A stretch of DNA of 64,000 nt from Citrobacter sp. wls619 (GCF_005281345.1 NZ_SZXJ01000100.1:58799-122798), one strand, 5' to 3'. Positions 1 to 9,060 are shown, numbered from the stretch's first letter. Notes: generated from the sequence alone by a model not told the origin. Made by a program: numbers and translations.

Positions 1-524
1 CCACCGATGACACGATGAACGTCGCCATCATGGGGCAGGGGTTCTGGCAGGTGCAAAAGACCAACGGGGATATTGCTTATACCCGTGACGGCAACATGCA
101 GATTAACGCCGACGGCGTGCTAACCAACTCCGAAGGTTTACCTCTGCAACCGGAAATTGACGTACCGTCCGGCGCAACTAACGTGGCATTTGGCGAAGAC
201 GGTACCGTGACGGCGATCCTGCCCGGCGACAGCGACCCGACCGAACTGGGGCAACTGACGCTGGTGAACTTTGCCAATCCGGCGGGGCTTTCAGCCGAAG
301 GCGACAACCTGTATCTGGAAACGGCTGCCAGCGGTCAACCAACGGAAGGTATTCCGGGGGAGGATGGCCTGGGGACGTTACAGGACAAAGCCCTGGAGGG
401 TTCGAACGTGGATATCGTCAACGAAATGGTGGCGATGATCACGGTGCAACGTGCCTATGAGATGAACGCCAAAATGGTCTCTGCGGCAGATGACATGCTG
501 CAGTTTATTAGTCAGACGCTGTAA
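1..524 (+). CDS. lfgG: Lateral flagellar distal rod protein LfgG (FlgG-like), C-terminal part
   Basis: The reading frame is already open at base 3 and runs to the TAA at 524, so the gene is cut by the left edge. The visible part carries FlgG landmarks: a FLG-family middle motif (GQGFWQVQ, AYTRDGNMQINADG) and the conserved C-terminal heptad region (ALEGSNVDIVNEMVAMI, then TVQRAYEMNAKM). FlgG forms the distal rod that crosses the periplasm. It is followed by H, I, J, K and L homologues in the canonical flagellar order. The overall cluster lacks chemotaxis genes and ends in sigma-28 and stator genes, which is the Flag-2 (lateral) layout, so the lfg name is used. The ATG at 15 is internal and not the start. 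Confidence 0.93.
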   Translation, partial: TDDTMNVAIMGQGFWQVQKTNGDIAYTRDGNMQINADGVLTNSEGLPLQPEIDVPSGATNVAFGEDGTVTAILPGDSDPTELGQLTLVNFANPAGLSAEGDNLYLETAASGQPTEGIPGEDGLGTLQDKALEGSNVDIVNEMVAMITVQRAYEMNAKMVSAADDMLQFISQTL

Positions 525-540
525 CTTTAGAATGTGAAAT

Positions 541-565
541 GCCGGATGGTACAGCGCCATCCGGC
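541..565. repeat. REP-type palindrome inside the flagellar operon
   Basis: GCCGGATGG and CCATCCGGC form a 9-bp perfect inverted repeat around a 7-nt loop. The sequence matches the enterobacterial REP unit. It sits between the lfgG stop and the lfgH start, where it could attenuate or stabilise the transcript. Confidence 0.75.
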
Positions 566-580
566 AGAAATAGGCAGAAC

Positions 581-1246
581 GTGAAAAATTATCTCTGGCT
601 GATGGTCCTGCTGCCCCTGTTAAGCGGGTGCGAATCGCAGGCCCTCCTGGTCAAAAAAAATGACGAATTCTTTGCTCCTCCCAAAACCGAGGCGCCGCCA
701 ACGGCGGATGGTCGTGCGGGGGGGGTGTTTGAAACGGGCTATAAGTGGTCGCTGACGGCGGATCGTCGCGCTTATCGGGTGGGCGACATCCTGACCGTGA
801 TGCTGGAAGAGTCCACCCAGTCGAGCAAACAGGCGAAAACCAATTTCGGTAAGAATAATACCGTCGATATCGGCGCACCGACTCTGTTTGGGCATACCAA
901 AGATAACCTTTCCGCTTCCGTGGATGCCAATCGCGATTTCAACGGAACGGCGACCTCGCAGCAGCAAAACAGTTTGCGCGGCGAAATTACGGTGTCGGTA
1001 CACTCGGTACAGTCGAACGGCATTCTGGAAATTCGCGGCGAAAAATGGCTCACCCTCAATCAGGGTGATGAGTACATCCGTCTGAGCGGTCTGGTGCGTG
1101 CTGATGATATTCAAAACGACAACTCCGTCTCATCGCAGCGCATTGCTGATGCGCGTATCTCCTATGCGGGCCGCGGTGCCTTGAGCGATGCCAATGCGGC
1201 GGGCTGGCTGACGCGTCTGTTTAACCATCCTCTCTTCCCGATCTAA
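581..1246 (+). CDS. lfgH: Lateral flagellar L-ring lipoprotein LfgH (FlgH-like)
   Basis: FlgH forms the outer-membrane L ring of the basal body. The frame is open from 539, but the GTG at 581 is the better start: it gives a compact lipoprotein signal peptide ([17 protein letters not shown]) with lipobox LSGC, and the upstream part is only a translated REP. This gives 221 residues, close to typical FlgH. The family signature [13 protein letters not shown] lies in the first half, with a beta-rich C-terminus ([20 protein letters not shown]). The stop overlaps an in-frame ATG of the next gene region, consistent with one operon. Confidence 0.93.
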   Translation: MKNYLWLMVLLPLLSGCESQALLVKKNDEFFAPPKTEAPPTADGRAGGVFETGYKWSLTADRRAYRVGDILTVMLEESTQSSKQAKTNFGKNNTVDIGAPTLFGHTKDNLSASVDANRDFNGTATSQQQNSLRGEITVSVHSVQSNGILEIRGEKWLTLNQGDEYIRLSGLVRADDIQNDNSVSSQRIADARISYAGRGALSDANAAGWLTRLFNHPLFPI

Positions 1247-1260
1247 TGCAGGATTTTGAT

Positions 1261-2382
1261 ATGCAACACTTAAGCGGGCGCTGGATGAAAGCGTTAAACG
1301 GCATCGTTATCGCCCTGAGCCTGGCGCTGCCGGGCACCACGCAGGCGCAATCTCTGGAGTCGCTGGTCAACGTCCAGGGCGTCAGGGAAAACCAACTCGT
1401 CGGCTACAGCCTGGTGGTGGGGCTGGACGGAACCGGGGATAAAAACCAGGTCAAATTCACCAACCAAACCATTACCAACATGCTGCGTCAGTTTGGCGTA
1501 CAGCTGCCGAGTAAAATCGATCCTAAGGTGAAAAACGTCGCGGCGGTGGCGGTCAGCGCGATGCTGCCGCCAATGTATTCGCGTGGGCAGACCATTGATG
1601 TCACGGTCTCGTCGATTGGCGATGCCAAAAGTCTGCGTGGCGGCACGTTATTACTCACCCAGCTACACGGCGCGGATGGGGAGGTTTATGCCCTCGCACA
1701 AGGGAGCGTGGTGGTCGGCGGGATGAACGCGACCGGGGCAAGTGGTTCCAGCGTGACCGTGAATACGCCGACCGCCGGGCTGATACCGAACGGCGCGTCG
1801 GTCGAGCGTGAAATTCCCAGCGACTTCCAGATGGGCGACACCATTACGCTTAATCTGAAACGTCCCTCCTTTAAAGATGCCAATAACATTGCGGCGGCGA
1901 TCAACGCTTCATTTGGCGGTATTGCGACGGCACAAAGCTCAACCAACGTCAGCGTCCGCGCGCCAACCAGCCCCGGGGCGCGCGTCGCCTTTATGTCCCA
2001 GCTAGATGATGTCCAGGTTCAGGCCGAGAAAGTACGCGCCCGCGTGGTGTTTAACTCGCGTACCGGCACGGTGGTGATGGGCGATGGCATTGCCCTGCAC
2101 GCGGCGGCGGTTTCGCATGGCAGCCTGACGGTTTCCATCAGTGAAAGCAGCAACGTCAGCCAGCCGAATGCCTTTGCCGGCGGTCGTACGGCGGTAACGC
2201 CGCAGAGCAATATTTCAGTGAATCATGCTCGACCGGGCACGATTACCTTGCCTGAATCCAGCAGCCTGAAGACGTTGGTTAATGCGCTCAATAGCCTGGG
2301 GGCCACGCCGGACGACATTATGTCTATTTTACAGGCCCTGCATGAAGCCGGGGCGCTGGATGCCGATCTGGAGGTGATTTAA
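1261..2382 (+). CDS. lfgI: Lateral flagellar P-ring protein LfgI (FlgI-like)
   Basis: FlgI polymerises in the periplasm as the P ring around the rod. The product (373 aa from 1261) has a cleavable signal peptide ending at about [10 protein letters not shown], then the family hallmarks [23 protein letters not shown] and [15 protein letters not shown] prefer the ATG at 1261 because an AGGA ribosome site lies 7 nt upstream; the ATG at 1246, which overlaps the lfgH stop, would add five residues and has no visible ribosome site. The C-terminal end ([24 protein letters not shown]) is typical. Confidence 0.94.
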   Translation: MQHLSGRWMKALNGIVIALSLALPGTTQAQSLESLVNVQGVRENQLVGYSLVVGLDGTGDKNQVKFTNQTITNMLRQFGVQLPSKIDPKVKNVAAVAVSAMLPPMYSRGQTIDVTVSSIGDAKSLRGGTLLLTQLHGADGEVYALAQGSVVVGGMNATGASGSSVTVNTPTAGLIPNGASVEREIPSDFQMGDTITLNLKRPSFKDANNIAAAINASFGGIATAQSSTNVSVRAPTSPGARVAFMSQLDDVQVQAEKVRARVVFNSRTGTVVMGDGIALHAAAVSHGSLTVSISESSNVSQPNAFAGGRTAVTPQSNISVNHARPGTITLPESSSLKTLVNALNSLGATPDDIMSILQALHEAGALDADLEVI

Positions 2383-2693
2383 TGGCCGACATCAAAGTGA
2401 ATCATAGCGGGGGCATTGACGGTAGTGATGCGTTAATGGGCCCGAAAATCAAAGACAACGATTTGCAGAAAGCCGCTCAGCAGTTTGAAGCCATTTTCTT
2501 ACGCAACATGCTGAAAGAGATGCGTAAAACCAATGAGATCTTCGATTCTAAAGATAACCCGTTTAACAGCGATTCGGTGCGCATGATGCAGGGGTTTTAT
2601 GACGATCAGCTATGCAACAGCCTGGCCCAGCAGCACGGCATTGGGATTGCGGCGATGATCGTCAAACAGCTCTCCCCGCATCACAAAGGATAA
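2382..2693 (+). CDS. lfgJ: Short FlgJ-like rod-capping protein LfgJ without muramidase domain
   Basis: 103 residues matching only the N-terminal rod-binding half of FlgJ (DLQKAAQQFEAIFLRNMLKEMR, then VRMMQGFYDDQLCNSLAQQHGIGIAAMIVKQL). FlgJ of the Salmonella/E. coli primary flagellum is about three times longer because it carries a peptidoglycan hydrolase domain. That domain is absent here, so another lytic enzyme must open the wall for this rod. The ATG overlaps the TAA of lfgI and has a strong GGAGG site. Short FlgJ is normal for lateral systems, so this is not a truncation artefact. Confidence 0.9.
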   Translation: MADIKVNHSGGIDGSDALMGPKIKDNDLQKAAQQFEAIFLRNMLKEMRKTNEIFDSKDNPFNSDSVRMMQGFYDDQLCNSLAQQHGIGIAAMIVKQLSPHHKG

Positions 2694-2702
2694 AGGTTGC
2701 GC

Positions 2703-2737
2703 AGCGGCTTAAGAACTGTGGTTTTTTCGCCGCTTTT
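2703..2737 (+). terminator. Weak hairpin between lfgJ and lfgK
   Basis: AGCGGC pairs with GCCGCT across a 20-nt loop and is followed by TTTT. The large loop makes termination uncertain; it could mark the end of the basal-body operon or a processing site before the hook-associated genes. Confidence 0.25.
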
Positions 2738-2790
2738 AATCGGCAAGGTTGTTAACGACAGACCGGGGACTGACCGGCGAGGACTCTTTG

Positions 2791-4167
2791 ATGGACATGA
2801 TTAACATTGGCTACAGCGGCGCATCGACGGCGCAGGTGGAGCTTAACGTAACCGCACAAAACACGGCTAACGCCATGACCGACGGTTACACCCGCCAGGT
2901 GGCCATCACCAGCACCATTGGTGCCAGCTCAGGTTCGGCGAACAGTGCGGGTAACGGTGTGCAGGTGGACAGTATTCGCCGGGTATCCAACCAGTATCAG
3001 GTGAACCAGGTCTGGTATGCCGCCAGCGATTACGGCTATTACAACACTCAGCAGGAGTATTTAACTCAACTGGAAACCGTGCTCAGTGACGATAACAGTA
3101 GCCTGAGCGGCGGCTTTGACAACTTTTTTGCTGCCCTCAACGAAGCCACCACCAGCCCGGATGATTCCGCTCTGCGTGAGCAGGTGATCAGCGAGTCCGG
3201 GGCGCTGGCGCTGCGCGTGGATAACACCCTCGATTACATCGATTCGCAAAGCAGTGAGATAGTCAGCCAGGAACAGGCGATGGTGGCGCAGGTGAACACC
3301 CTGACCAGCGGCATTGCCAGCTATAACCAGCAAATCGCCGAAGCTGAAGCCAATGGCGATAACGCCTCTGCGCTGTACGACGCCCGCGACCAGATGGTGG
3401 AAGAACTGAGCGGCATCATGGATGTCCAGGTCAATATTGATGATGAAGGCAACTATAACGTCACGCTGCAAAACGGTCAGCCGTTGGTCAGTGGGCAGGA
3501 GAGTTCTACCATCGAACTGGATACCAACGCCGATGGCACGCAGAGCATGTCGCTGACGTTCGCCGGAACCACGTCATCCATGAACACCGATACCGGCGGC
3601 TCGCTGGGTGCGCTGTTTGATTATCAGAATGAAGTGCTGACGCCGCTGACGGGAACGATTAACAGCATGGCGGAGCAGTTTGCCGATGCGGTGAACACCC
3701 AGCTGGCGCAGGGCTACGATCTGAACGGGAATCCTGGTGAACCGCTGTTTATCTATGATGAAAACTCCTCTGATGGCCCGCTGGAGGTGAATCCTGATAT
3801 CACCGCCGATGAACTGGCGTTTTCCAGCTCGCCGGACGAAAGCGGCAACAGCGATAACCTGCAGGCGCTGATCAACATCTCTACTGAACCGTTGGATATA
3901 GAGGGGCTAGGCAGCGTAACCGTGGGCGAAGCCTGTTCGTCGATCATCAGTAACATCGGTATTTACAGCCAGCAAAACCAGACGGAAGCGGAAGCGGCGG
4001 CGAACGTGTACTCCGAAGCGCAGAACCAGCAGAGCAGCGTCAGCGGCGTCAGCATGGATGAAGAAGCGGTGAACCTCATTACTTACCAGCAAATATACGA
4101 GGCCAACCTCAAAGTTATCTCAACGGGCGCAGACATTTTCGATTCTGTGCTGGAAATGTGTAGCTAA
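2791..4167 (+). CDS. lfgK: Lateral flagellar hook-associated protein 1, LfgK (FlgK-like)
   Basis: FlgK joins hook to filament and is exported by the flagellar type III machine. The start at 2791 (MDMINIGYSGASTAQVELNV) has a GAGGA site 6 nt upstream and begins at the conserved N-terminal helix of rod/hook proteins; a TTG-initiated form from 2749 would add 14 unrelated residues. The C-terminus has the matching coiled-coil motif (EEAVNLITYQQIYEANLKVISTG split over the last 40 residues). At 458 aa it is shorter than primary FlgK (about 550), mainly in the surface-exposed middle region, as usual for lateral forms. Confidence 0.93.
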   Translation: MDMINIGYSGASTAQVELNVTAQNTANAMTDGYTRQVAITSTIGASSGSANSAGNGVQVDSIRRVSNQYQVNQVWYAASDYGYYNTQQEYLTQLETVLSDDNSSLSGGFDNFFAALNEATTSPDDSALREQVISESGALALRVDNTLDYIDSQSSEIVSQEQAMVAQVNTLTSGIASYNQQIAEAEANGDNASALYDARDQMVEELSGIMDVQVNIDDEGNYNVTLQNGQPLVSGQESSTIELDTNADGTQSMSLTFAGTTSSMNTDTGGSLGALFDYQNEVLTPLTGTINSMAEQFADAVNTQLAQGYDLNGNPGEPLFIYDENSSDGPLEVNPDITADELAFSSSPDESGNSDNLQALINISTEPLDIEGLGSVTVGEACSSIISNIGIYSQQNQTEAEAAANVYSEAQNQQSSVSGVSMDEEAVNLITYQQIYEANLKVISTGADIFDSVLEMCS

Positions 4168-4178
4168 CCGGGAGAAGA

Positions 4179-5114
4179 ATGAATATGCGAGTCACTACAC
4201 AGCAGTCCTATGTGTCCATGACGCAGAGTTTTAACGACCTTTCCAGCGATCTTTCCCACGTCGTCACGCAGATGGCGACGGGGAAAAGTATTCTGCTGCC
4301 ATCAGACGATCCTATTGCTGCGACACGCATCACCCAGCTTAACCGCCAGCAATCGGCACTCGATCAATATCAAACCAATATTGATTCCGCCTCGGCGGGG
4401 ATGAGCCAGCAGGAGTCTATTCTGGATGGCGTCAATAACGATTTGTTAGCGATTCGCGACGATCTGCTGGAGGCCGCCAACGGCACCAATACCGCCGAGT
4501 CGTTATCCAGCCTGGGGCAGGATATTCAGTCGATGACCGAAGCGATGGTCTCAGCGCTGAATTATCAGGATGAAGACGGTCACTATGTATTTGGCGGGAC
4601 GGTGAACGATCAACCACCAATTGTCGCGGTAGATGAAGACGGCGACGGGGTGACCGACAGCTATACCTACCAGGGTAACGACGATCACCGCCAGACCACG
4701 GTGTCTAATGGCGTTGAGGTTGATACCAATGTTGCAGTCAGCGATTTCTTCGGCGACAGCCTCGACGTTCTGAACACCCTGACGTCGCTGTCGAAAGAGT
4801 TGCAGGATCCGTCAGTAGATCCTGCCGATCCGCAGGTACAAAGCGATATTCAAAATGCCATCGATACGGTGGATGTAGCCTCTGACGCGCTCAACGCCTC
4901 AATCGCCACTATTGGTGAAACGCAGAATACAATGACCATGCTGAGCGGCGCTCAGACGGATATCACCACCTCCAACGATCAGCTTATCAGTCAGTTGAGC
5001 GATCTGGATTATGGTCCGGCCTCTATTACCTTTACCGGTCTGGAAATGGCGATGGAAGCCACCTTAAAAACCTACTCCAAAGTGAGTGAGTTGAACCTTT
5101 TCAGTGTGATTTAA
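4179..5114 (+). CDS. lfgL: Lateral flagellar hook-associated protein 3, LfgL (FlgL-like)
   Basis: FlgL is the second hook-filament junction protein. The 311-aa product starts MNMRVTTQQSYVSMTQSF and contains the flagellin-like N-terminal D0/D1 helices (MATGKSILLPSDDP) and a C-terminal helix ending ATLKTYSKVSELNLFSVI. A GGGAGAAG site precedes the start 11 nt after the lfgK stop, indicating translation from the same message. No frame problem is seen. Confidence 0.92.
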   Translation: MNMRVTTQQSYVSMTQSFNDLSSDLSHVVTQMATGKSILLPSDDPIAATRITQLNRQQSALDQYQTNIDSASAGMSQQESILDGVNNDLLAIRDDLLEAANGTNTAESLSSLGQDIQSMTEAMVSALNYQDEDGHYVFGGTVNDQPPIVAVDEDGDGVTDSYTYQGNDDHRQTTVSNGVEVDTNVAVSDFFGDSLDVLNTLTSLSKELQDPSVDPADPQVQSDIQNAIDTVDVASDALNASIATIGETQNTMTMLSGAQTDITTSNDQLISQLSDLDYGPASITFTGLEMAMEATLKTYSKVSELNLFSVI

Positions 5115-5139
5115 CAGTTAGCAGTAGCTCAGGAATAGT

Positions 5140-6141
5140 ATGCAGGTCGGTTTAAATACAACATCACTCTCCGGTAGCGGAGCGCTTAATCCTTCTGTGC
5201 AACAGCATACCGTTGCGCAGAATGCCCCTGTCCGTCAAAAGTTACCCGCCACGGCGAGTGATTACCCGGCTTCGCCCCTTATTACCACCCGGCCCCAGCG
5301 CTACAGCGTGCAGCTTAACGATCAGCTCACCACGCTGCAGCAGGCCGATCACTACCTGGGTCAACTGGAGCAGCATTTGCTGGACTATCGTCACGCATCA
5401 CGCCGCGGTGGACAGGCGCAGCAGCAAAAAGGGGCTGAACTTACCCAGTGGCTGGAAAAACGACCAACATTGTCCGGAGATGCGGTCGACAGGCAGCTGC
5501 GTCCGGTTTTACAGGGTGAGGCGCGAGTGACTTTTCACTCACCTGAACTGGCGCAAATGCTGCAAAAAAACGCGATAAGTTCACGTATGTTTAGTGTCTC
5601 TGACGGGCGGCAAACGCAGCACTCTGCGGTGGTGGTCGGTGAGGATCTGGATCCCAGCCAGTATAAAATGATGATGAGCAACGCGCTGCGCCGTGTCGGG
5701 GTGCAGGTGCACGATCAGCAGGGGGCGTTGAGCTTTTCCACCACGGAAAAGCAGTGGCAGCAGATCCAGCAAACCCTGAGCGTACGCGATGTTGATGCGA
5801 AGACTTCGGCGTTTACTCCACTCAAAACGTTTGCCGATCCGTCCCGTTCAGAAGACCTTCTGCAACATATCGCGCAGGGCAGTTCCCGCTCTCAGGATGG
5901 CTTGCAGCAGGCGCTGGATATCATTGGCGATCAGCGTGCGCAAATGGCCGCGCAGCAGGAGAAAGCCCGACAGCTAATTGACGGTATGGCACGTTTTCCG
6001 CAGGCAGAAAGTGCGGTGAAAGCCTCTGAATCACTGGGTGGGGTATTGGACCATGCTAATCACAATTACCAGGTATTAGCACAGGCAGTCAACGGACAGG
6101 CCCGGCTTTCCAGCCAGACGGTCCGTAGTTTATTAAGCTAA
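5140..6141 (+). CDS. lafW: LafW, putative hook-associated protein of the lateral system
   Basis: 333 aa, glutamine-rich, with no signal peptide or membrane segment. Its position directly after lfgL and before the lafZ/lafA block matches the gene called lafW in the E. coli 042 Flag-2 cluster, described as a putative hook-associated protein. The sequence shows a Gln/Ala-rich helical C-terminus (QALDIIGDQRAQMAAQQEKA), compatible with an exported axial or chaperone-like component, but no catalytic motif. The function is inferred from position only. Its stop codon overlaps the stop of the convergent gene on the other strand. Confidence 0.75.
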   Translation: MQVGLNTTSLSGSGALNPSVQQHTVAQNAPVRQKLPATASDYPASPLITTRPQRYSVQLNDQLTTLQQADHYLGQLEQHLLDYRHASRRGGQAQQQKGAELTQWLEKRPTLSGDAVDRQLRPVLQGEARVTFHSPELAQMLQKNAISSRMFSVSDGRQTQHSAVVVGEDLDPSQYKMMMSNALRRVGVQVHDQQGALSFSTTEKQWQQIQQTLSVRDVDAKTSAFTPLKTFADPSRSEDLLQHIAQGSSRSQDGLQQALDIIGDQRAQMAAQQEKARQLIDGMARFPQAESAVKASESLGGVLDHANHNYQVLAQAVNGQARLSSQTVRSLLS

Positions 6142-6617
6142 TCCTGATGGCATGCTTTTGTTGAGAAAGTAAAAGCAGAGAGGTCTGTAATTAACAGACC
6201 TCCAATATCCTGTGTAAAAAGCAAATTTTGCTGCGCGTCTAAATGAATCCACCACGTATGCAGGTTGTGTTCTGTCACAAATGACCCGAAATTTGCCAGC
6301 CGAGAGTCGTTTTGATCGGTTTTGGTCGTACTAAAATGAAACTCCCCCTGTTTTGACGTGCCTGCATAATGGTTAATACAGGCGGCAATCTTAAACGTGG
6401 ATGGCGTTTTGTTACTTTGCTCCAATGGGACGAGAGTAACGGTCGTGTTTTTTATCAGCGGGCTCGTAATGAGTTCATAATGTACGTTTTTGCCAGTATT
6501 AAGATCGTAATTAACAATAACCGTATTTTCAATGTGGGCATGAGCCATGAAGGTACAAAATAACGTTAAAGCAGACAGGCAGGGGAAAACGTAATTATTT
6601 GCATTTTGGCATTTCAT
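6138..6617 (-). CDS. Unrecognised periplasmic protein, probable partner of LafZ
   Basis: 159 residues with a clear N-terminal signal peptide (hydrophobic FPCLSALTLFCTFMAHA, cleavage near AHA-HIENT). The mature part is small, with beta-rich character and two cysteines (AACINHY and the C-terminal KACHQD) that could form a disulfide. I do not recognise the family. It begins inside the 3' end of lafZ (23-bp overlap, different frame), so the two are translationally coupled. A membrane-spanning winged-helix regulator followed by a small periplasmic protein is the arrangement of ToxR-ToxS and PsaE-PsaF; a similar stabilising or sensing role is an inference. Confidence 0.7.
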   Translation of the reverse strand: MKCQNANNYVFPCLSALTLFCTFMAHAHIENTVIVNYDLNTGKNVHYELITSPLIKNTTVTLVPLEQSNKTPSTFKIAACINHYAGTSKQGEFHFSTTKTDQNDSRLANFGSFVTEHNLHTWWIHLDAQQNLLFTQDIGGLLITDLSAFTFSTKACHQD

Positions 6618-7545
6618 TTAACATTTTCTCCACTTCTTTAATTAAAATACCATTCATTTCGTTATCTTTATTTAGCCAGTTATCAAAGCTCAGCGCTAAC
6701 TGCCAGTTGTCATTGCATTGGTTGCTTAGCACAATATCAAGGGCAAGTTTGTTGAGAGAAACCCGGTAATACAGGGTCATCAAGGCGCTATGTGTAACCA
6801 ATAGTTGATTGATCTGCTCTACACCAGGAACAATATGTTGTGAAACCAGTGATAACGATTTCTTATTCTCACCTGGATCATAAAGTTGATAAGCTGTAAT
6901 ACGGTCGGCGTTTGCCAGCGTCTCTTTAACCAGTTGCGGAGCTTCTGGCGTTTTAGTGGCCGACGGTGTTTTAAAATAAGAGATTAAGATAAACAATAAC
7001 AGCGCGGTAACAATAACGGGTAAGGTTATCAGAACGGCCCGGTAAGGATGACGATTGATGACCGGTTTTCTCTTGTTTTTTGCATGCAATTGACTGTTAT
7101 TTAAATATATTTGTTCTTTTCCTGTTGATGGCAGTAGCGCTTCAGACACAAGGGTTTCAGCAACCTTAGCATTCTCTTCGGTGACATCGTCGGCGCTGTC
7201 ATCAGCTTTATTTTCATTAGGTTCAATGAGTTCAGTCAGATAGTTTTTATTAAACAAATACCCTTTTTTAGGTATGGTTTTAATAATATCCTGCTGCTTG
7301 CCGTCATCATCGATCGCAACGCGCAGGGCATGAACGGCTGTCGGCAGACTATTTCCACCAACGATGCGATTCTTCCATACTGCGGTCATTAAAAATGAAC
7401 GAGATAAAACAACATCGGCATTTTTAGCTAATGTTTCTAACAGAATAAAATGGTATTCGCCCAGACGACGTATCTCGCCTGTTTCACAATGGATTAACGC
7501 ATTCAGCGAGGAATCCATCCGCCAGTTGTTGACTACAATACTCAT
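6595..7545 (-). CDS. lafZ: LafZ, membrane-anchored winged-helix regulator (CadC/ToxR type)
   Basis: 316 aa from the ATG at 7545 (the frame is open further to a GTG at 7590, but the later start is closer to the domain). Residues about 15-105 form an OmpR-type winged helix (LSRSFLMTAVWKNRIVGGNSLPTAV split into wing and recognition helix, IIKTIPKKGYLF at its end). A linker rich in acidic residues follows, then one membrane segment (VLITLPVIVTALLLFILI) and a periplasmic domain of about 110 residues. It lacks a receiver domain. It stands opposite to lafA across a 555-bp AT-rich region and matches the gene named lafZ (transmembrane regulator) in E. coli 042. It likely senses a periplasmic cue and controls the lateral filament genes. 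Confidence 0.82.
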   Translation of the reverse strand: MSIVVNNWRMDSSLNALIHCETGEIRRLGEYHFILLETLAKNADVVLSRSFLMTAVWKNRIVGGNSLPTAVHALRVAIDDDGKQQDIIKTIPKKGYLFNKNYLTELIEPNENKADDSADDVTEENAKVAETLVSEALLPSTGKEQIYLNNSQLHAKNKRKPVINRHPYRAVLITLPVIVTALLLFILISYFKTPSATKTPEAPQLVKETLANADRITAYQLYDPGENKKSLSLVSQHIVPGVEQINQLLVTHSALMTLYYRVSLNKLALDIVLSNQCNDNWQLALSFDNWLNKDNEMNGILIKEVEKMLNEMPKCK

Positions 7546-8099
7546 GGTTTTATATACCCGCGCAAGATTTTTATATCCCTGGTGCCACACCGTTAAAAAT
7601 CAGTGCATTAAAATTCTGGAGACATTGAAATGTCTTTTGGCTGTGAAACGGCAGCCGAATCGCTATTGAGTGTTTTTTATGCTGTCTGAAAGAGGGTTTG
7701 AAATGTAGCGAAAGAGCCTGAGACTCACAATATAAAAATATAGGCCATTTGCAACCAAATGTAAAATAAGGTCAGGAAGTGGGTGACTAATGAGATTTTG
7801 ATTAAGTATAAACTCATTGGTATCATTAAGTTAGCCCTGTTGATGTGTAAGAGAACAACCCGTTATTAGATATTTCTAATAATCTTTTAATTAAATATGA
7901 ATTGAGATCTTCCTTATGTGATGGATATTGGTGGTGATAAGCACGGAAAGCTAAAATAGAGTAGAGAGATTATCTCTCTGGTTAACGAGGTGGTGAGGAG
8001 CGTGGAAAATTTTTTTTTGCAGCGCTTTAAGTTTTCCAAACGGGTGGTCGTTTTTACAGGGTATCGAAACGAAAACGATTATTCCCAAGGAGCTGTACC
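7546..8099. other. AT-rich divergent regulatory region between lafZ and lafA
   Basis: About 550 bp without a convincing gene, markedly AT-rich compared with the flanking flagellar genes. It must contain the promoters of lafZ (leftward) and lafA (rightward) and is the natural binding place of LafZ and H-NS. The short open frames in it have no ribosome sites or recognisable content. Confidence 0.7.
8026..8057 (+). promoter_or_regulatory. Possible sigma-28 promoter of lafA
   Basis: TTTAAGTTTT at 8026-8035 resembles the flagellar sigma -35 element (TAAAGTTT), and GTCGTTTT at 8047-8054 is a partial match to its -10 (GCCGATAA) at roughly the right spacing. It lies 46 nt ahead of the lafA start, and LafS (sigma-28) is encoded downstream. 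The -10 match is weak. Confidence 0.4.
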
Positions 8100-9014
8100 A
8101 TGTTATCGATTAATACTAATACCGCATCAATGTCTGCTGTTAATGCTATCAACAAAAGCAGCGCATCACTGTCTACTTCTATGGAACGTCTGGCGACAGG
8201 TAACCGTATTAACTCTTCTGCAGATGACGCTGCGGGCAAACAGATAGCTAATCGCCTGACTGCACAGTCCAGCGGTATGGGCGTTGCGCTGAGCAACATC
8301 AACGATGCCACTGCCATGTTGCATACTGCAGACAGCATGTTTGATGAAATGACCGACGTACTGGGCCGTATGAAAGACCTGTCCACGCAGGCAGCGAACG
8401 GAACCTACAACGACGAAGATTTGCAGGCGATGCAGGACGAATACGACGAACTGGGTCAGCAGATGTCCGACATGCTGCAGAACACCACTTACGGCGGCAC
8501 CAACCTGTTCGGTGTTTCCGGTACCAGCAACACCGGTAAAGATGGTCTGTTCCAGAGCGGCGTAACCTTCCAGGTTGGTGCTGAATCTTCTGACACCATG
8601 ACCGTTAACATCTCCAGCCAACTGGACGCTCTGGTTGGCGCGCTGGATCAGGTTAGTGCTTCTTTCAAAGGTGACCAGGCAGATAAGACCGGTAGCGCAG
8701 GTATCTCTGGCGGCTCCGAACTGACCACTTCTGGCTCTGCAAACGCGATGATTGGAACTATCCAGACTGCAATGGATGACGTGTCTAAGATCCAGTCCAA
8801 ACTGGGCGCATCTATCAACCGTCTGAACGACACCGCGGCTAACCTGACCAGCATGCAGGACAACACTAAAGTGGCGATCGGTAACATTATGGATACCGAC
8901 TACGCGACGGAAGCGTCCAACATGACCCAGCAACAGGTGCTGATGCAAACCGGCATCACCATGCTGAAGCAGTCCAACAGCATGTCCAGTATGGTTTCCA
9001 GCCTGCTGCAGTAA
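8100..9014 (+). CDS. lafA: Lateral flagellin LafA
   Basis: Flagellin, the filament subunit, 304 aa. It starts MLSINTNTASMSAVNAINKS and keeps the conserved N-terminal D0/D1 region (MERLATGNRINSSADDAAG, then ANRLTAQSSGM) and C-terminal helices (GASINRLNDTAANLTSMQD and the end SNSMSSMVSSLLQ). The central variable domain is short, as usual for lateral flagellins compared with about 500 aa FliC. A strong AAGGAG site lies 5-10 nt upstream. A perfect 11-bp hairpin follows the stop, so lafA can be a single-gene transcript. Confidence 0.96.
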   Translation: MLSINTNTASMSAVNAINKSSASLSTSMERLATGNRINSSADDAAGKQIANRLTAQSSGMGVALSNINDATAMLHTADSMFDEMTDVLGRMKDLSTQAANGTYNDEDLQAMQDEYDELGQQMSDMLQNTTYGGTNLFGVSGTSNTGKDGLFQSGVTFQVGAESSDTMTVNISSQLDALVGALDQVSASFKGDQADKTGSAGISGGSELTTSGSANAMIGTIQTAMDDVSKIQSKLGASINRLNDTAANLTSMQDNTKVAIGNIMDTDYATEASNMTQQQVLMQTGITMLKQSNSMSSMVSSLLQ

Positions 9015-9034
9015 TTCCTGACGTAACGTCATTT

Positions 9035-9060
9035 ACAACACCGCCATCCGGCGGTGTTGT
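9035..9060 (+). terminator. Hairpin after lafA
   Basis: ACAACACCGCC and GGCGGTGTTGT form a perfect 11-bp stem with an ATCC loop, 21 nt after the lafA stop. There is no T run, so it may act as an RNA stabiliser as well as a terminator. Confidence 0.65.

Noticed and set aside
8166..9032. Long minus-strand open frame (288 codons) opposite lafA
   Set aside because: It is antisense to an unmistakable flagellin gene, has no ribosome site, and its His/Val/Gln-rich translation mirrors flagellin codon usage.
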